A DNA stretch of 11,213 nucleotides from Simiduia curdlanivorans (lineage in GTDB: Bacteria > Pseudomonadota > Gammaproteobacteria > Pseudomonadales > Cellvibrionaceae): contig NZ_JAUFQG010000005.1 in the NCBI RefSeq assembly GCF_030409605.1, positions 1 through 11,213 of the forward strand. The letters run 5' to 3'. The number at the start of each line of letters is the position of its first letter. Within the stretch, counting starts at the first letter, position 1. Position numbers and translations under genes: made by a program. The notes under the pieces were generated by a model. The model was not told the origin of the DNA. It searched no databases and saw nothing but the letters and a program-made list of their open reading frames with translations. Positions 1 through 8,324 of the stretch are shown here, one piece after another.

Positions 1-310
1 GCAGCGCGCCGGGCTTGGAAAGCTTAAGTGACAGCCAGCTAACCTTAAACTCTGTCTGAATTAATTCGGCCACTTGCTCGGCCAAGGTCTCAATCAGCTG
101 ATGGGATTTGGATTCGCTGAATTCAATCACCCGGTCGCTCAAGGTTTTATAGTTTAAGGTCTTGTCGATGTCGTCAGCGGCAGCGGCCGGGCGGATATCC
201 GTAGCCAAAACGAGATCGAAGAATAAGCGCTGCTTAATGCTGCGCTCCCAGTCGTACACGCCTATTACCGTTTCAACCCAAAGGCCTTCGATGAAGATGC
301 GATCACTCAT
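1..310 (-). CDS. folB: Dihydroneopterin aldolase FolB (3' end outside window)
   Basis: FolB cleaves 7,8-dihydroneopterin to 6-hydroxymethyl-dihydropterin and glycolaldehyde in cytosolic folate synthesis, and often also epimerises the substrate. About 103 residues are visible from an ATG at 308-310. The reading begins MSDRIFIEGL and contains GVYDWE at 17-22, where the Glu matches the substrate-binding/catalytic Glu22 of E. coli FolB. It ends in LKLSKPGAL, where Lys99 matches the catalytic lysine of the family. Family members are about 115-125 residues, so only the last 15-20 are missing. The start overlaps the tsaD stop by 8 nt (ATGAGTGA), implying translational coupling and a tsaD-folB operon. 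Identification rests on clear family motifs; no close alternative fits. Confidence 0.93.
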   Translation of the reverse strand, partial: MSDRIFIEGLWVETVIGVYDWERSIKQRLFFDLVLATDIRPAAAADDIDKTLNYKTLSDRVIEFSESKSHQLIETLAEQVAELIQTEFKVSWLSLKLSKPGAL

Positions 311-1361
311 GGTGCTTGGCCGCGTTTTGGTTAGGGATTGGCTTGAGGCTATCCATTGGCCAGCGCGGCGTCACGTTGATAGCGAGGTCTGCGGTTTCGC
401 CGGCCAATAAACGCTGAGCGCCGGCGTAGGCAATCATGGCGCCGTTGTCGGTGCAAAACTCTTTGCGCGCATAGAAGACGGAGGCGTTGATTTTGGCCAG
501 CTGCGCTTCGAGTTGCTCGCGCAGGGATTTGTTGGCCGACACGCCGCCGGCAATGACCAGGCGTTTGTAGCCAGTTTGCTTTAGCGCGCGCCGGCATTTA
601 ATCACCAGGGTTGCCACCACGGCCTCCTGAAATGCCAAGGCGATATCGGCGCAGGTTTGATCGCTTGGTAAGCCATTGGCTTCGGCGTGTTCTGTCACGG
701 TATTGAGGGTAAAGGTCTTCAACCCGCTAAAGCTGAAATCTAAACCCGGTCTGTCGGTCATCGGGCGCGGGAAAGTGAATCGGCCTTTAGTGCCGCGCTC
801 GGCAATACGCGCAATATGCGGGCCGCCGGGGTAATCTAGATCCATCATCTTGGCGGCCTTGTCGAAGGCTTCGCCGGCGGCATCGTCGAGCGATTCGCCC
901 AGCAATTCATAGCGGCCAATACCTTCTACTTTTACCAGCTGAGTATGGCCGCCGGAAACCAGCAGTGCCACGAAGGGAAAGGCCGGAGGATTGTCTTCCA
1001 GCATGGGCGCCAGTAAATGACCCTCCATGTGGTGCACGCCCACGGCGGGTATGCCCAGGGCGTAGGCCATGGATCGGCCCACGGCGGCGCCCACCATTAA
1101 CGCGCCTATTAAGCCGGGGCCGGAGGTGTAGGCGATGGCATCTAGGTCTGTTTTCGCCAGCCCGGCTTTGTTCAGCACTTCCTCTATCAGCGGTAGGGTC
1201 TTGCGCACGTGGTCGCGCGAGGCCAGCTCCGGCACTACGCCGCCGTATTCGCTGTGCACGGCGATTTGGCTATACAGAGCGTCGGCCAGCAGGCCTTTAT
1301 CTGTGTCGTAAAGGGCGATGCCGGTTTCGTCGCAGGATGTTTCTATGCCAAGTACACGCAT
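303..1361 (-). CDS. tsaD: tRNA N6-adenosine threonylcarbamoyltransferase TsaD
   Basis: TsaD (older names Gcp, YgjD) transfers the threonylcarbamoyl group from TC-AMP to A37 of ANN-decoding tRNAs, working with TsaB and TsaE in the cytosol. The 352-residue length is normal. The N-terminus MRVLGIETSCDETG is the family signature and fixes the start. The metal-binding HMEGH is at 111-115, SGGHTQ near 136-141, AGGVSAN at 271-277, and the second metal ligand Asp305 lies in TDNGAMIAYAG. I see no good Shine-Dalgarno sequence before the ATG; a T-rich stretch lies there instead. The gene is divergent from rpsU, a common gammaproteobacterial arrangement, and runs into folB with an 8-nt overlap. Its substrates include ANN-decoding tRNAs such as the CAU tRNA found later in the window. 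Confidence 0.97.
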   Translation of the reverse strand: MRVLGIETSCDETGIALYDTDKGLLADALYSQIAVHSEYGGVVPELASRDHVRKTLPLIEEVLNKAGLAKTDLDAIAYTSGPGLIGALMVGAAVGRSMAYALGIPAVGVHHMEGHLLAPMLEDNPPAFPFVALLVSGGHTQLVKVEGIGRYELLGESLDDAAGEAFDKAAKMMDLDYPGGPHIARIAERGTKGRFTFPRPMTDRPGLDFSFSGLKTFTLNTVTEHAEANGLPSDQTCADIALAFQEAVVATLVIKCRRALKQTGYKRLVIAGGVSANKSLREQLEAQLAKINASVFYARKEFCTDNGAMIAYAGAQRLLAGETADLAINVTPRWPMDSLKPIPNQNAAKHHE

Positions 1362-1484
1362 GGGCTAAAAAAAATGATGTAGTAGGTTGGAGCGGCATGA
1401 TAAAGTCGCCGCCGGTCAGATACCAGCATAGTCCTCATTTTAGTCCGCTATTGTTGTAGGTCGAAATTGACGCACATCCGAGGC

Positions 1485-1513
1485 TTGATGTTAGTCAGTG
1501 AACTGTATAGAAT
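1485..1513 (+). promoter_or_regulatory. Predicted sigma-70 promoter of rpsU operon
   Basis: A -35-like TTGATG (1485-1490) is followed after exactly 17 nt by TAGAAT (1508-1513), five of six matches to the -10 consensus. Transcription would start near 1520, leaving a ~60-nt leader before rpsU. The 1362-1582 gap is the divergent control region for tsaD and rpsU. On the minus strand a TAAAAT box (1442-1437) could serve tsaD, but it has no convincing -35. Confidence 0.6.
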
Positions 1514-1582
1514 CTGCGCCCCTTGGAAACCCGTCTGTAAGATGCAGTTTGGGTAGAGAATTTAAAACAGTCAGGTAATGAA

Positions 1583-1798
1583 ATGCCTTCAGTAAAGTTG
1601 AAAGAAAACGAGCCCTTTGACGTAGCATTGCGTCGTTTCAAGCGTTCATGTGAAAAAGCCGGCATTTTGGCCGAAGTTCGTCGTCGTGAGTTTTACGAGA
1701 AGCCCACCACTGTACGTAAGCGCGAAGCTGCTGCCGCTGTTAAGCGTCACGCCAAGAAGATGTCTCGCGAAAACCGTAAATTTCAGCGGATGTACTGA
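1583..1798 (+). CDS. rpsU: 30S ribosomal protein bS21
   Basis: bS21 is a small basic protein of the 30S subunit that lies near the anti-Shine-Dalgarno end of 16S rRNA and helps select mRNAs. The 71-residue product has the expected length. Its MPSVKLKENEPFDVALRRFK start and FYEKPTTVRKR middle are typical of gammaproteobacterial S21, with a Lys/Arg-rich C-terminus ending KFQRMY. The ATG is preceded at 7 nt by a weak AGG in TCAGGT. It is the first gene of the macromolecular-synthesis cluster rpsU-(yqeY)-dnaG-rpoD. A hairpin downstream probably lowers readthrough into the later genes, allowing much more S21 than primase from the same promoter. Confidence 0.98.
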   Translation: MPSVKLKENEPFDVALRRFKRSCEKAGILAEVRRREFYEKPTTVRKREAAAAVKRHAKKMSRENRKFQRMY

Positions 1799-1835
1799 GT
1801 TAGCTGCCTAAAGCTATTGCTCAGATCTGACTGCG

Positions 1836-1870
1836 CGGCCGGAATTCCAAGCTCCGGCCGTTAGTCGTTT
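1836..1870 (+). terminator. Attenuator-like hairpin after rpsU
   Basis: CGGCCGGA (1836-1843) and TCCGGCCG (1853-1860) form an 8-bp GC-rich stem with a 9-nt loop. Only a weak T-rich stretch (TTAGTCGTTT) follows, so termination is probably partial. E. coli also has a terminator between rpsU and dnaG that sets their unequal expression; the same role here is an inference. Confidence 0.55.
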
Positions 1871-1946
1871 CTAGTCTGTTAAATTGTGCTTTCTTGCTCT
1901 TCCACAGGTAGTTAACTTAGGTTTGTTACCACGTTAGGTGTTAGCC

Positions 1947-2396
1947 ATGTCTACTGAACTCAGAACTCGAATCAGCGATGCTATGAAGGACGCCATGCGC
2001 GCCCGTGAAAAAGAGCGTCTTGCCGCTATTCGCCTCATACTGGCGGAATTTAAGCGTATCGAAGTTGATGAGCGCATCGAAGTAGATGATGACCGCGCCC
2101 TAGCGGTGATGGATAAGATGCTCAAGCAGCGTCGCGACTCCATTAGCCAGTTTGAGGCCGCCGGCCGCGCCGATTTGGCCGATGTGGAAAAAGCCGAAAT
2201 GCTGGTTATTCAAGATTTTCTGCCCACCCAGTTGAGCGCGGAAGAGTTGGATGCCATGGTCACTAAAGCGATTGCCGATAGCGGCGCCGAATCTATGCGC
2301 GATATGGGTAAAGCCATGGCGCTGATCAAGCCGCAGGCCGCTGGCCGCGCCGACATGGGCGATGTCAGCAAGCTGCTCAAAGCCAAGCTGGGTTAA
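1947..2396 (+). CDS. yqeY: GatB/YqeY domain protein
   Basis: A 149-residue protein of the YqeY family, homologous to the C-terminal tail domain of the GatB subunit of the tRNA-dependent amidotransferase. Its own function is not established. In GatB the domain touches tRNA, so a tRNA-related role is often suspected. The sequence is helical and charged, with DFLPTQLSAEEL near 90-101, a typical family motif, and ends in GDVSKLLKAKLG, also typical. I chose the ATG at 1947 because AGG (1936-1938) lies 8 nt upstream; a GTG at 1938 in the same frame would only add three residues and would destroy that site. A position between rpsU and dnaG is common in Proteobacteria. The 3' end overlaps the open frame that leads into dnaG. 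Confidence 0.93.
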   Translation: MSTELRTRISDAMKDAMRAREKERLAAIRLILAEFKRIEVDERIEVDDDRALAVMDKMLKQRRDSISQFEAAGRADLADVEKAEMLVIQDFLPTQLSAEELDAMVTKAIADSGAESMRDMGKAMALIKPQAAGRADMGDVSKLLKAKLG

Positions 2397-2479
2397 GCGC
2401 AACAGTTCGATTGTCCCTGGCGTCTCACCCCGTTACACTTCCGGCTCACTCCTAAACACTCTCTGGTGCTCAGACGGTT

Positions 2480-4500
2480 ATGGCTGGTTTAATCCCCCAG
2501 ACTTCGTTGATGACCTGCTCGATCGCATCGACATCGTCAGTCTTGTGGATAGCCGCGTTAAGCTGAAAAAAACCGGCAAAAACTACAGCGCCTGTTGCCC
2601 CTTCCACGACGAAAAAACCCCGTCTTTTACCGTTAGCCAAGACAAACAGTTTTTCTACTGCTTCGGTTGTGGTGCCAGCGGCAATGCCGTGGGTTTTATC
2701 ATGGATTACGAGCGCCTGGACTTTCCCCAAGCAGTGGAGTCCTTGGCGCATTTGGCGGGTTTGGAAGTGCCGCGCGAGCAGCGCAGCCCCGAGCAAGTCA
2801 AAAAAGCCGAAGTGCGCAAGAGCCTGTACACCTTGCTGGAGAAGTCCAGCGAGCACTTCCAAACCCAGCTGCGCGAGCACAAGAACCGGCAGCAAGTGGT
2901 CAACTACCTGAAAACCCGTGGTCTAACCGGCGAGGTAGCGAAAAATTTCGGTATTGGCTTTGCGCCGCCCGGCTGGGATAACCTGCTTAAAGCCCTGGGT
3001 GAAACGGAAGAGGATAAAAAGCTCTTGATCGAGGCCGGCATGTTGATCGCGCACGAGCAGGAAAAGAAATTGTACGACCGCTTTCGCGAGCGCGTCATGT
3101 TCCCCATTCGCGATTTGCGCGGCCGCGTTATTGGCTTCGGTGGTCGGGTGCTCGATAACGCCAAACCCAAATATTTAAACTCGCCCGAGACGCCGGTTTT
3201 TCACAAGGGTAAAGAGCTGTACGGCTTGTACGAAGCGCGCCAAGCCTACAAGGAAATACCTCGGCTGTTGGTAGTTGAAGGCTATATGGACGTGGTGGCC
3301 TTGGCCCAGTTTGGCCTGCGCTATGGCGTTGCCACCTTGGGTACGGCGAGCGGCGAAGAGCATTTGCGTTTAGCCTTTAAATACACCAGCGAAGTGGTGT
3401 TTTGCTTCGACGGCGATGAGGCAGGCCGGCGCGCCGCACGCCGGGCATTAGAAGTGTCTTTGCCGGTGATGCAAGACGGCTGGCAGGTGCGGTTTTTGTT
3501 CCTGCCCGACGGCGAAGACCCAGATACCTTGGTGCGCCAAATCGGCCCGGAGAAATTCGAAGGCTTGATCCGCGACCGCGCCATTCCGCTGGAAGACTAT
3601 TTGTTTGACGCGGTATCCGATGGCCTCGATTTAAAACGCATGGAGCACCGCGCCCGGCTAAGTAAGCTGGCGGCGCCGTTGATTTATCAGCTGCCCAAGG
3701 GTGTCTATCGCGAGCTGATGTTTCAGCAGTTAGCCAAGCGCACCGGGCTCGATAAGGAGACCTTACTCGAGCTGGCCGAGCAGCCACCCGAGCCAGCGCC
3801 TCGGCCTGAGCCTAGACCCACACAGTCGCCAGGAAACCGGCCAACGACTGCGGGTTCTGTCGATAGCGATAGCGACGCCGTGCCGGCCGCCATTGACCAA
3901 GAAGACCCTAACTATCACGACCTAGGTTACGAAGAGGTTTGGGCCCAGCAAGCGGCGGACGATCATTATCCGCCCGATGGCTACGAGCACTGGGATGGCG
4001 CCGAGGCGTCGCTGCCCCGTCAGCCGCAGTTATTTGCGCGCTCGTCGAAAAGTATCGGTTTTACCCCGGCAAAATTGGCTACCGCGCTGTTGCTCTACCA
4101 CACTGAGCTGGTTGCTGAAGCCGAGCGCGAACTGGCGCAGCTGGCCGGGCTGGAAGATCCGGATTTACCGCTTTTGCGCGAGTTGGTGAGCTATTTGGCG
4201 GCCCGGCCGGTGGTCAGCATTGGCCAGGTGTTGGGCCATTGGCGCGGCGCCCACGGCCACGAGGCCGAGGTGAAAATGGGCCAGTTGGCGGGCATGCACT
4301 TGTTTACCAGTGTTGCGGCCAACGATCAAAATGCTGAGCTGCGCGGCCAGGAGCTGGCGGATATTTTTAAAGAGCTGCGGCGTCGGCTGCAATTGCAGGC
4401 AGATTTGCCCTTGATCGAGAAGGCGAAATTGCAGGGCTTAAAAAGCCTCAGTGCCGAAGAACGTGAGCAATTACGCCTTTTGTTAGCGAAAAAAGCCTGA
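2480..4500 (+). CDS. dnaG: DNA primase DnaG, with apparent frameshift near the start
   Basis: DnaG makes RNA primers for chromosome replication and is recruited by the DnaB helicase. The conserved start MAGLIPQ is read from ATG 2480, but DFVDDLLDRIDIV onward is in a different frame. One base, probably a second G in CCAG(G)AC near 2500, is missing. With it restored the protein would be about 673 residues, and the zinc ligands would be Cys40, His43, Cys61 and Cys64, exactly as in E. coli. The TOPRIM motifs EGYMD (Glu267) and FDGDEAGR (Asp311, Asp313) follow, then LPDGEDPD. A Pro- and acid-rich linker of about 80 residues precedes the helical DnaB-binding domain. The downstream frame is open without a break from an ATG at 2362 inside yqeY. 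That would replace the conserved N-terminus with about 46 unrelated residues, and no other ATG, GTG or TTG lies between. Confidence 0.93.
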
Positions 4501-4519
4501 ATCTAGCGCGAAGAATGAG

Positions 4520-4558
4520 CTTGGATTCTGGCTCCTGATCCCCATATAGCGTTATAAT
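4520..4558 (+). promoter_or_regulatory. Sigma-32-type heat-shock promoter overlapping a sigma-70 -10 box, before rpoD
   Basis: CTTGGAT (4520-4526), 13 nt, then CCCCATATA (4540-4548) closely fits the sigma-32 pattern CTTGAAA-N11-16-CCCCATNT. A perfect sigma-70 -10 hexamer TATAAT lies at 4553-4558 with a GC-rich discriminator (GCGCGGC), but its -35 is poor. E. coli rpoD has a heat-shock promoter in the same neighbourhood, within dnaG. Dual control of rpoD here is an inference from these motifs. Confidence 0.65.
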
Positions 4559-4608
4559 GCGCGGCTTTGCGTTCCCCCCACCTCATCTGGTAATACACAG
4601 GGTTTAGA

Positions 4609-6477
4609 ATGGTTGATATTGGCAAACAGCAGCAATCGCGAATTAAAGAGCTGATTGCTCGCGGTAAGGAACAGGGTTACCTCACCTATTCCGAAGTGAA
4701 TGACCACTTACCCGAGGATATTTCCGATCCAGATCAGGTTGAAGACATCATTCAGATGATCAACGACATGGGTATCAAGGTGTTCGAAACCGCACCCGAT
4801 GCCGATACCCTGTTGATGACCGACGGCGATAGCTCGGCCGATGAAATTGCCGCCGCCGAAGCCGCCGCAGCCTTGGCCGCCGTAGAGACAGAAGCCGGTC
4901 GCACCACCGACCCCGTGCGCATGTACATGCGCGAAATGGGTACCGTTGAGCTGCTCACGCGCGAAGGCGAAATCGCCATTGCCAAGCGTATCGAAGAAGG
5001 TATTCGCGAGCTGATGCACTCGTTGGCCTGCTGGCCCGGTGCGGTAGAGCAAGTGATTAACGAATACGACCTGATCGCCAAAGAAGAGCGCCGCATGGTG
5101 GACGTGATCGCCGGCTGGTTAGACCCCGCCGACGAAGTGCCCACCGCCGCCGAGCAAGCCCAGCGCCGCGAAGACGCCGCTGCCGCTGCCGCCGAAAGCA
5201 ATGACGACGATGACGACGATGACGACGATAGCGATTCTTCCGATGATGAAGATAGCAACGAAGGCGGCGTAGACCCAGAAGAAGCGCGCCAGCGTTTCGA
5301 TGCCCTGCGCGAAGCCTTAGCCAAGTACGAAAAATCCGTGGCGAAAAACGGCCGCAATCACAAGTCCACAGACAAGCTAGTGGATGAAGTGGGCGAGATT
5401 TTCAAATTCTTCAAATTGCCCCCACGTCAGTTCGATCCTCTGTATGCGCGCGTGCGCGGCATGTTGGATCGCGTGCGTGCCGAAGAGCGCGCCATCATGT
5501 ACTTGTGCGTGCGCACCGCCGGCATGCCACGGAAAACCTTTATCAAAGAGTTTCCCGGCGCTGAAACCAATGAAGATTGGGTAGCGGATATTGTTAAGAA
5601 GAAGCGCGACTATGCCGATGCGTTGAAGGCCGTAGAGCCGGAAATTTTACGCAGCCAGCGCAAGCTTCAGCAAATTGAAGCGGAAGCCAGTTTAGAGCTG
5701 TCGGCCATTAAAGAAATTAACCGTCGCATGTCGATCGGTGAAGCGCGCGCCCGTCGCGCCAAGAAGGAAATGGTTGAAGCGAACTTGCGTTTGGTAATTT
5801 CCATCGCGAAAAAATATACCAACCGCGGTTTGCAATTCTTGGATTTAATTCAGGAAGGCAACATTGGTTTGATGAAAGCGGTAGACAAGTTCGAATACCG
5901 TCGCGGTTATAAGTTTTCAACTTACGCCACTTGGTGGATTCGTCAGGCGATTACCCGCTCCATCGCCGATCAGGCGCGCACCATTCGTATTCCGGTACAC
6001 ATGATTGAGACCATCAACAAGCTCAACCGTGTATCTCGTCAAATGCTGCAGGAAATGGGCCGCGAGCCCACGCCGGAAGAATTGGGCGAGCGCATGGACA
6101 TGCCAGAAGACAAAGTGCGCAAAGTGCTGAAAATTGCCAAAGAGCCCATCTCCATGGAAACGCCGATCGGCGACGATGAAGATTCGCATTTGGGTGATTT
6201 CATCGAAGATAACACCATCACCTCGCCGGTAGATTCAGCCACCGTTGAGGGCTTGATCGAAGCCACGCGCGATGTGTTGTCGGGCTTAACCGCACGCGAA
6301 GCGAAAGTGTTGCGTATGCGTTTCGGTATCGACATGAACACCGATCACACCCTCGAAGAAGTGGGCAAGCAATTCGACGTCACGCGCGAGCGTATTCGTC
6401 AGATCGAAGCCAAGGCGTTGCGCAAATTGCGTCATCCATCGCGCTCTGATCACTTGCGTAGCTTCCTAGACGAGTAA
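4609..6477 (+). CDS. rpoD: RNA polymerase primary sigma factor sigma-70
   Basis: The housekeeping sigma factor directs core RNA polymerase to most promoters. The 622 residues hold the acidic region 1.1 (1-70), region 1.2 with TDPVRMYMREMG (100-111), a non-conserved insert, region 2 with the core-binding LDLIQEGNIGLMKAVDKFEY (411-430), and the -10-reading KFSTYATWWIRQAITRSI (435-452). Region 3 follows, then region 4.2 with the -35-reading helix-turn-helix VTRERIRQIEAKALRKLR (591-608). The length is close to that of E. coli (613). The insert carries an Asp/Ser run (about 199-216) partly encoded by three perfect GACGACGAT repeats. AGGG lies 6 nt upstream of the ATG. The gene ends before a strong terminator. 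All regions look intact. Confidence 0.99.
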   Translation: MVDIGKQQQSRIKELIARGKEQGYLTYSEVNDHLPEDISDPDQVEDIIQMINDMGIKVFETAPDADTLLMTDGDSSADEIAAAEAAAALAAVETEAGRTTDPVRMYMREMGTVELLTREGEIAIAKRIEEGIRELMHSLACWPGAVEQVINEYDLIAKEERRMVDVIAGWLDPADEVPTAAEQAQRREDAAAAAAESNDDDDDDDDDSDSSDDEDSNEGGVDPEEARQRFDALREALAKYEKSVAKNGRNHKSTDKLVDEVGEIFKFFKLPPRQFDPLYARVRGMLDRVRAEERAIMYLCVRTAGMPRKTFIKEFPGAETNEDWVADIVKKKRDYADALKAVEPEILRSQRKLQQIEAEASLELSAIKEINRRMSIGEARARRAKKEMVEANLRLVISIAKKYTNRGLQFLDLIQEGNIGLMKAVDKFEYRRGYKFSTYATWWIRQAITRSIADQARTIRIPVHMIETINKLNRVSRQMLQEMGREPTPEELGERMDMPEDKVRKVLKIAKEPISMETPIGDDEDSHLGDFIEDNTITSPVDSATVEGLIEATRDVLSGLTAREAKVLRMRFGIDMNTDHTLEEVGKQFDVTRERIRQIEAKALRKLRHPSRSDHLRSFLDE

Positions 6478-6533
6478 GGCTGCAAGTCGGTGTTTATTCG
6501 CCGTTGATGCGAGTCAATAAATTGCGAGTCAAT

Positions 6534-6566
6534 AAAAAAGGCGCCTAACAATAGGCGCCTTTTTTT
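6534..6566 (+). terminator. Bidirectional intrinsic terminator between rpoD and the hydrolase gene
   Basis: GGCGCCTA (6540-6547), loop ACAA, and TAGGCGCC (6552-6559) make a perfect 8-bp stem, followed by seven T (6560-6566) and preceded by six A (6534-6539). It therefore works on both strands and serves the two convergent genes. Just upstream a short direct repeat, GCGAGTCAATAAA-like, occurs twice (about 6509-6536). Confidence 0.93.
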
Positions 6567-6577
6567 ATCTTCGGGTT

Positions 6578-8068
6578 TTAGTTCGGATGTTGATTCGCGC
6601 CGAGGCTATCGGCGAAATCATTAATGCGTTGTTGCAAGTAGGGGTAGAAGGGGTTGTAGCGCAGGCGGTTTAATTGTTCCATAGACACAATAAACGCACC
6701 GCGCTCGCCCAGCCCGCCACCGCTACCCAAATGCAGCTTCGAATCTACGGCGCGCTGATTGCCGTAAACCAAATCTGTGGGCCGAATCGGTAAAGCCACG
6801 TGAGACAGTGAATAAACATTGCGCGGCCAGCTCAGCGCCAACATCTCTTGGCTCGCCTCCAAGCTATTGGCTGAACGAGTGAGGGCGTTTACCGCAAGTT
6901 CGCTGTCTGGGTTGGCTACCAGGGTGTAGTTAAAAGGCAGTGGCCGGCTGTTCAGTTGTGCCAGCAGCTGTTGGTGTTGCTGCTTTAAATAGCCCTGAGC
7001 TTGCGCTTGATGATTGACATCAAACAGCACCAATTGATGCTGGTTTTGCGGCAGCTTTAGCAGCAGGTCGTGAATGGGCGCGCTTGGGTCTACGGTTGCA
7101 TCCACCACGGATTGAAACACCAGCATGGGCGGAAAGTCGGTTAATCTTTGCGCCACACTTTGGTTGCTCAGCCGCTCGTGAATCGAGCGCGTCAGCTCGT
7201 AAATTTGTTGCCCGGCATTGACGGGAAACGAATTAAATTTAAACGGATCGTACTCAGGGTAAATATCCACCCAAGCCAAATTGTTCAGGCCCGGCAGCTT
7301 GCCTAACCAGCGCTGCAGTTTGGCAAAGCCGGCCAGTGGAGAGAGTTTGAGCGCAGGCGAGATAAGAACCAAGCCATTGGCCTGCCGCAGTGTGTCATCC
7401 TCTAGCGCTTGCAGGGCGTAGTCGACCGACAGTGCCGCGCCGTTGGAGTAGCCCACGAGTAGCAGGGGTAAGTTGTGCGGATTATCGTCGGCGGCGGCTC
7501 TAACCGCCATAGTCACCGCCGCGCGCGCGTCCTCCCAGCGCGTATCCAGTAAATGCCCGGGCAATAAGCCGTGGCCCGGCACCCGCAGCCCGAATACCTC
7601 GCCGCCATGGCGGCGCAAATCTTCGCCGATGGCGCGCAAACTGTAGGGCGAGTCGGACAAGCCGTGGATCAATACCGCCTTAAAGCGCGCCGGCTGGTCT
7701 GGCTTGAGCCAATAGGAGCGGTTGCCGTTAATGGGGTAAAGCGCAGGGTTGGCGGCGCCGGTGGGGCTAAACCGGTGCCAGGGTGCGGTGGGCGCCTTGC
7801 CCATCTCAACCTTCTTGGTCAGCAGCTCGCTTAGGGCGATAAATTGCGTTTGCTCGTGGGCGAGGTAAGCCTGCCAGGATGTTTCGCTTAGGTTGGGTAG
7901 CTCTGTCAATTTGGTGTAACGGGCTGAATCATCGTGCCAAAAAGACAATGCCGGGCGGGTTTGCGACCAGAGGTAAACAATCACTAACATGCCCGCTAGA
8001 AAGCCAAATAAACACCAACCCAGGCGCGCGCCCAAGCCCTTCAATAGCTTCAATGCAGATAATGTCAC
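6578..8068 (-). CDS. Membrane-anchored alpha/beta hydrolase (esterase-like)
   Basis: A 496-residue alpha/beta-fold hydrolase of unknown substrate. A basic N-terminus is followed by a hydrophobic helix (about 13-34), predicting an inner-membrane anchor or uncleaved signal with the catalytic domain outside the cytoplasm. The oxyanion loop HGLSDSP is at 135-141, the nucleophile elbow GYSNG at 206-210 (Ser208), a likely catalytic Asp at 323 or 327 (VVDATVDP), and His353 in DVNHQA. About 130 residues follow the catalytic His, longer than a minimal hydrolase. I chose the GTG at 8068 because AAAGGAG (8085-8079) lies 10 nt upstream; an ATG at 8098 in the same frame would add ten residues but has no ribosome binding site. 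The gene converges on rpoD and shares its terminator. Close family and substrate cannot be named. Confidence 0.85.
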   Translation of the reverse strand: MTLSALKLLKGLGARLGWCLFGFLAGMLVIVYLWSQTRPALSFWHDDSARYTKLTELPNLSETSWQAYLAHEQTQFIALSELLTKKVEMGKAPTAPWHRFSPTGAANPALYPINGNRSYWLKPDQPARFKAVLIHGLSDSPYSLRAIGEDLRRHGGEVFGLRVPGHGLLPGHLLDTRWEDARAAVTMAVRAAADDNPHNLPLLLVGYSNGAALSVDYALQALEDDTLRQANGLVLISPALKLSPLAGFAKLQRWLGKLPGLNNLAWVDIYPEYDPFKFNSFPVNAGQQIYELTRSIHERLSNQSVAQRLTDFPPMLVFQSVVDATVDPSAPIHDLLLKLPQNQHQLVLFDVNHQAQAQGYLKQQHQQLLAQLNSRPLPFNYTLVANPDSELAVNALTRSANSLEASQEMLALSWPRNVYSLSHVALPIRPTDLVYGNQRAVDSKLHLGSGGGLGERGAFIVSMEQLNRLRYNPFYPYLQQRINDFADSLGANQHPN

Positions 8069-8107
8069 CGGCTTGCATCTCCTTTGCGAATCAAGCATTT
8101 ACGAGAG

Positions 8108-8136
8108 TAGTCAAAGCCGCCCAGCATAGCTATAAT
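8108..8136 (+). promoter_or_regulatory. Predicted promoter of the structured-repeat/tRNA transcript
   Basis: A perfect -10 TATAAT (8131-8136) follows TAGTCA (8108-8113, four of six matches to TTGACA) at the ideal 17-nt spacing. The discriminator is GC-rich (GGCGCCCCC), as in promoters of rRNA and tRNA genes under stringent control. No coding gene lies downstream on this strand for 1.5 kb, and I see no -10 box directly before the tRNA. The probable product is one transcript carrying the repeats and the tRNA, though the tRNA could have its own unseen promoter. Confidence 0.5.
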
Positions 8137-8216
8137 GGCGCCCCCTCGAAAGCGCCTTTGCGTTAGCGGGGTGTAAAAGCTGGGATATGCTGCCCGCCAC
8201 AAAGCAGCGCAACATA

Positions 8217-8324
8217 AATCAGCAAGACAAAACGCAGAGATTTTGTTGACCGGCAAGGAGCCGCGGTCGTAACAATGTTGCAACAGTTACGACACTTCCG
8301 CCATCCGTGGCGGTCGCACGCAAC
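8217..8324 (+). repeat. Structured tandem repeat, copy A (diverged)
   Basis: First of three adjacent copies. It shares the AATCAGCAAG opening, the AAACGCAGA element and GGCAAGGAGCCGCG with copies B and C. The central hairpin has a different sequence but still folds: GTCGTAAC (8266-8273) pairs with GTTACGAC (8286-8293), 8 bp. Keeping a stem while the bases change suggests that RNA or DNA structure matters. The sequence before it (about 8150-8216) has a similar layout and may be a still more decayed copy. Confidence 0.65.

Noticed and set aside
162..410. Plus-strand open frame opposite folB/tsaD
   Set aside because: Antisense shadow of well-identified genes with no ribosome site or family.
965..1459. 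Plus-strand Arg/Pro-rich open frame opposite tsaD
   Set aside because: Composition reflects the reverse complement of tsaD codons; no domain seen.
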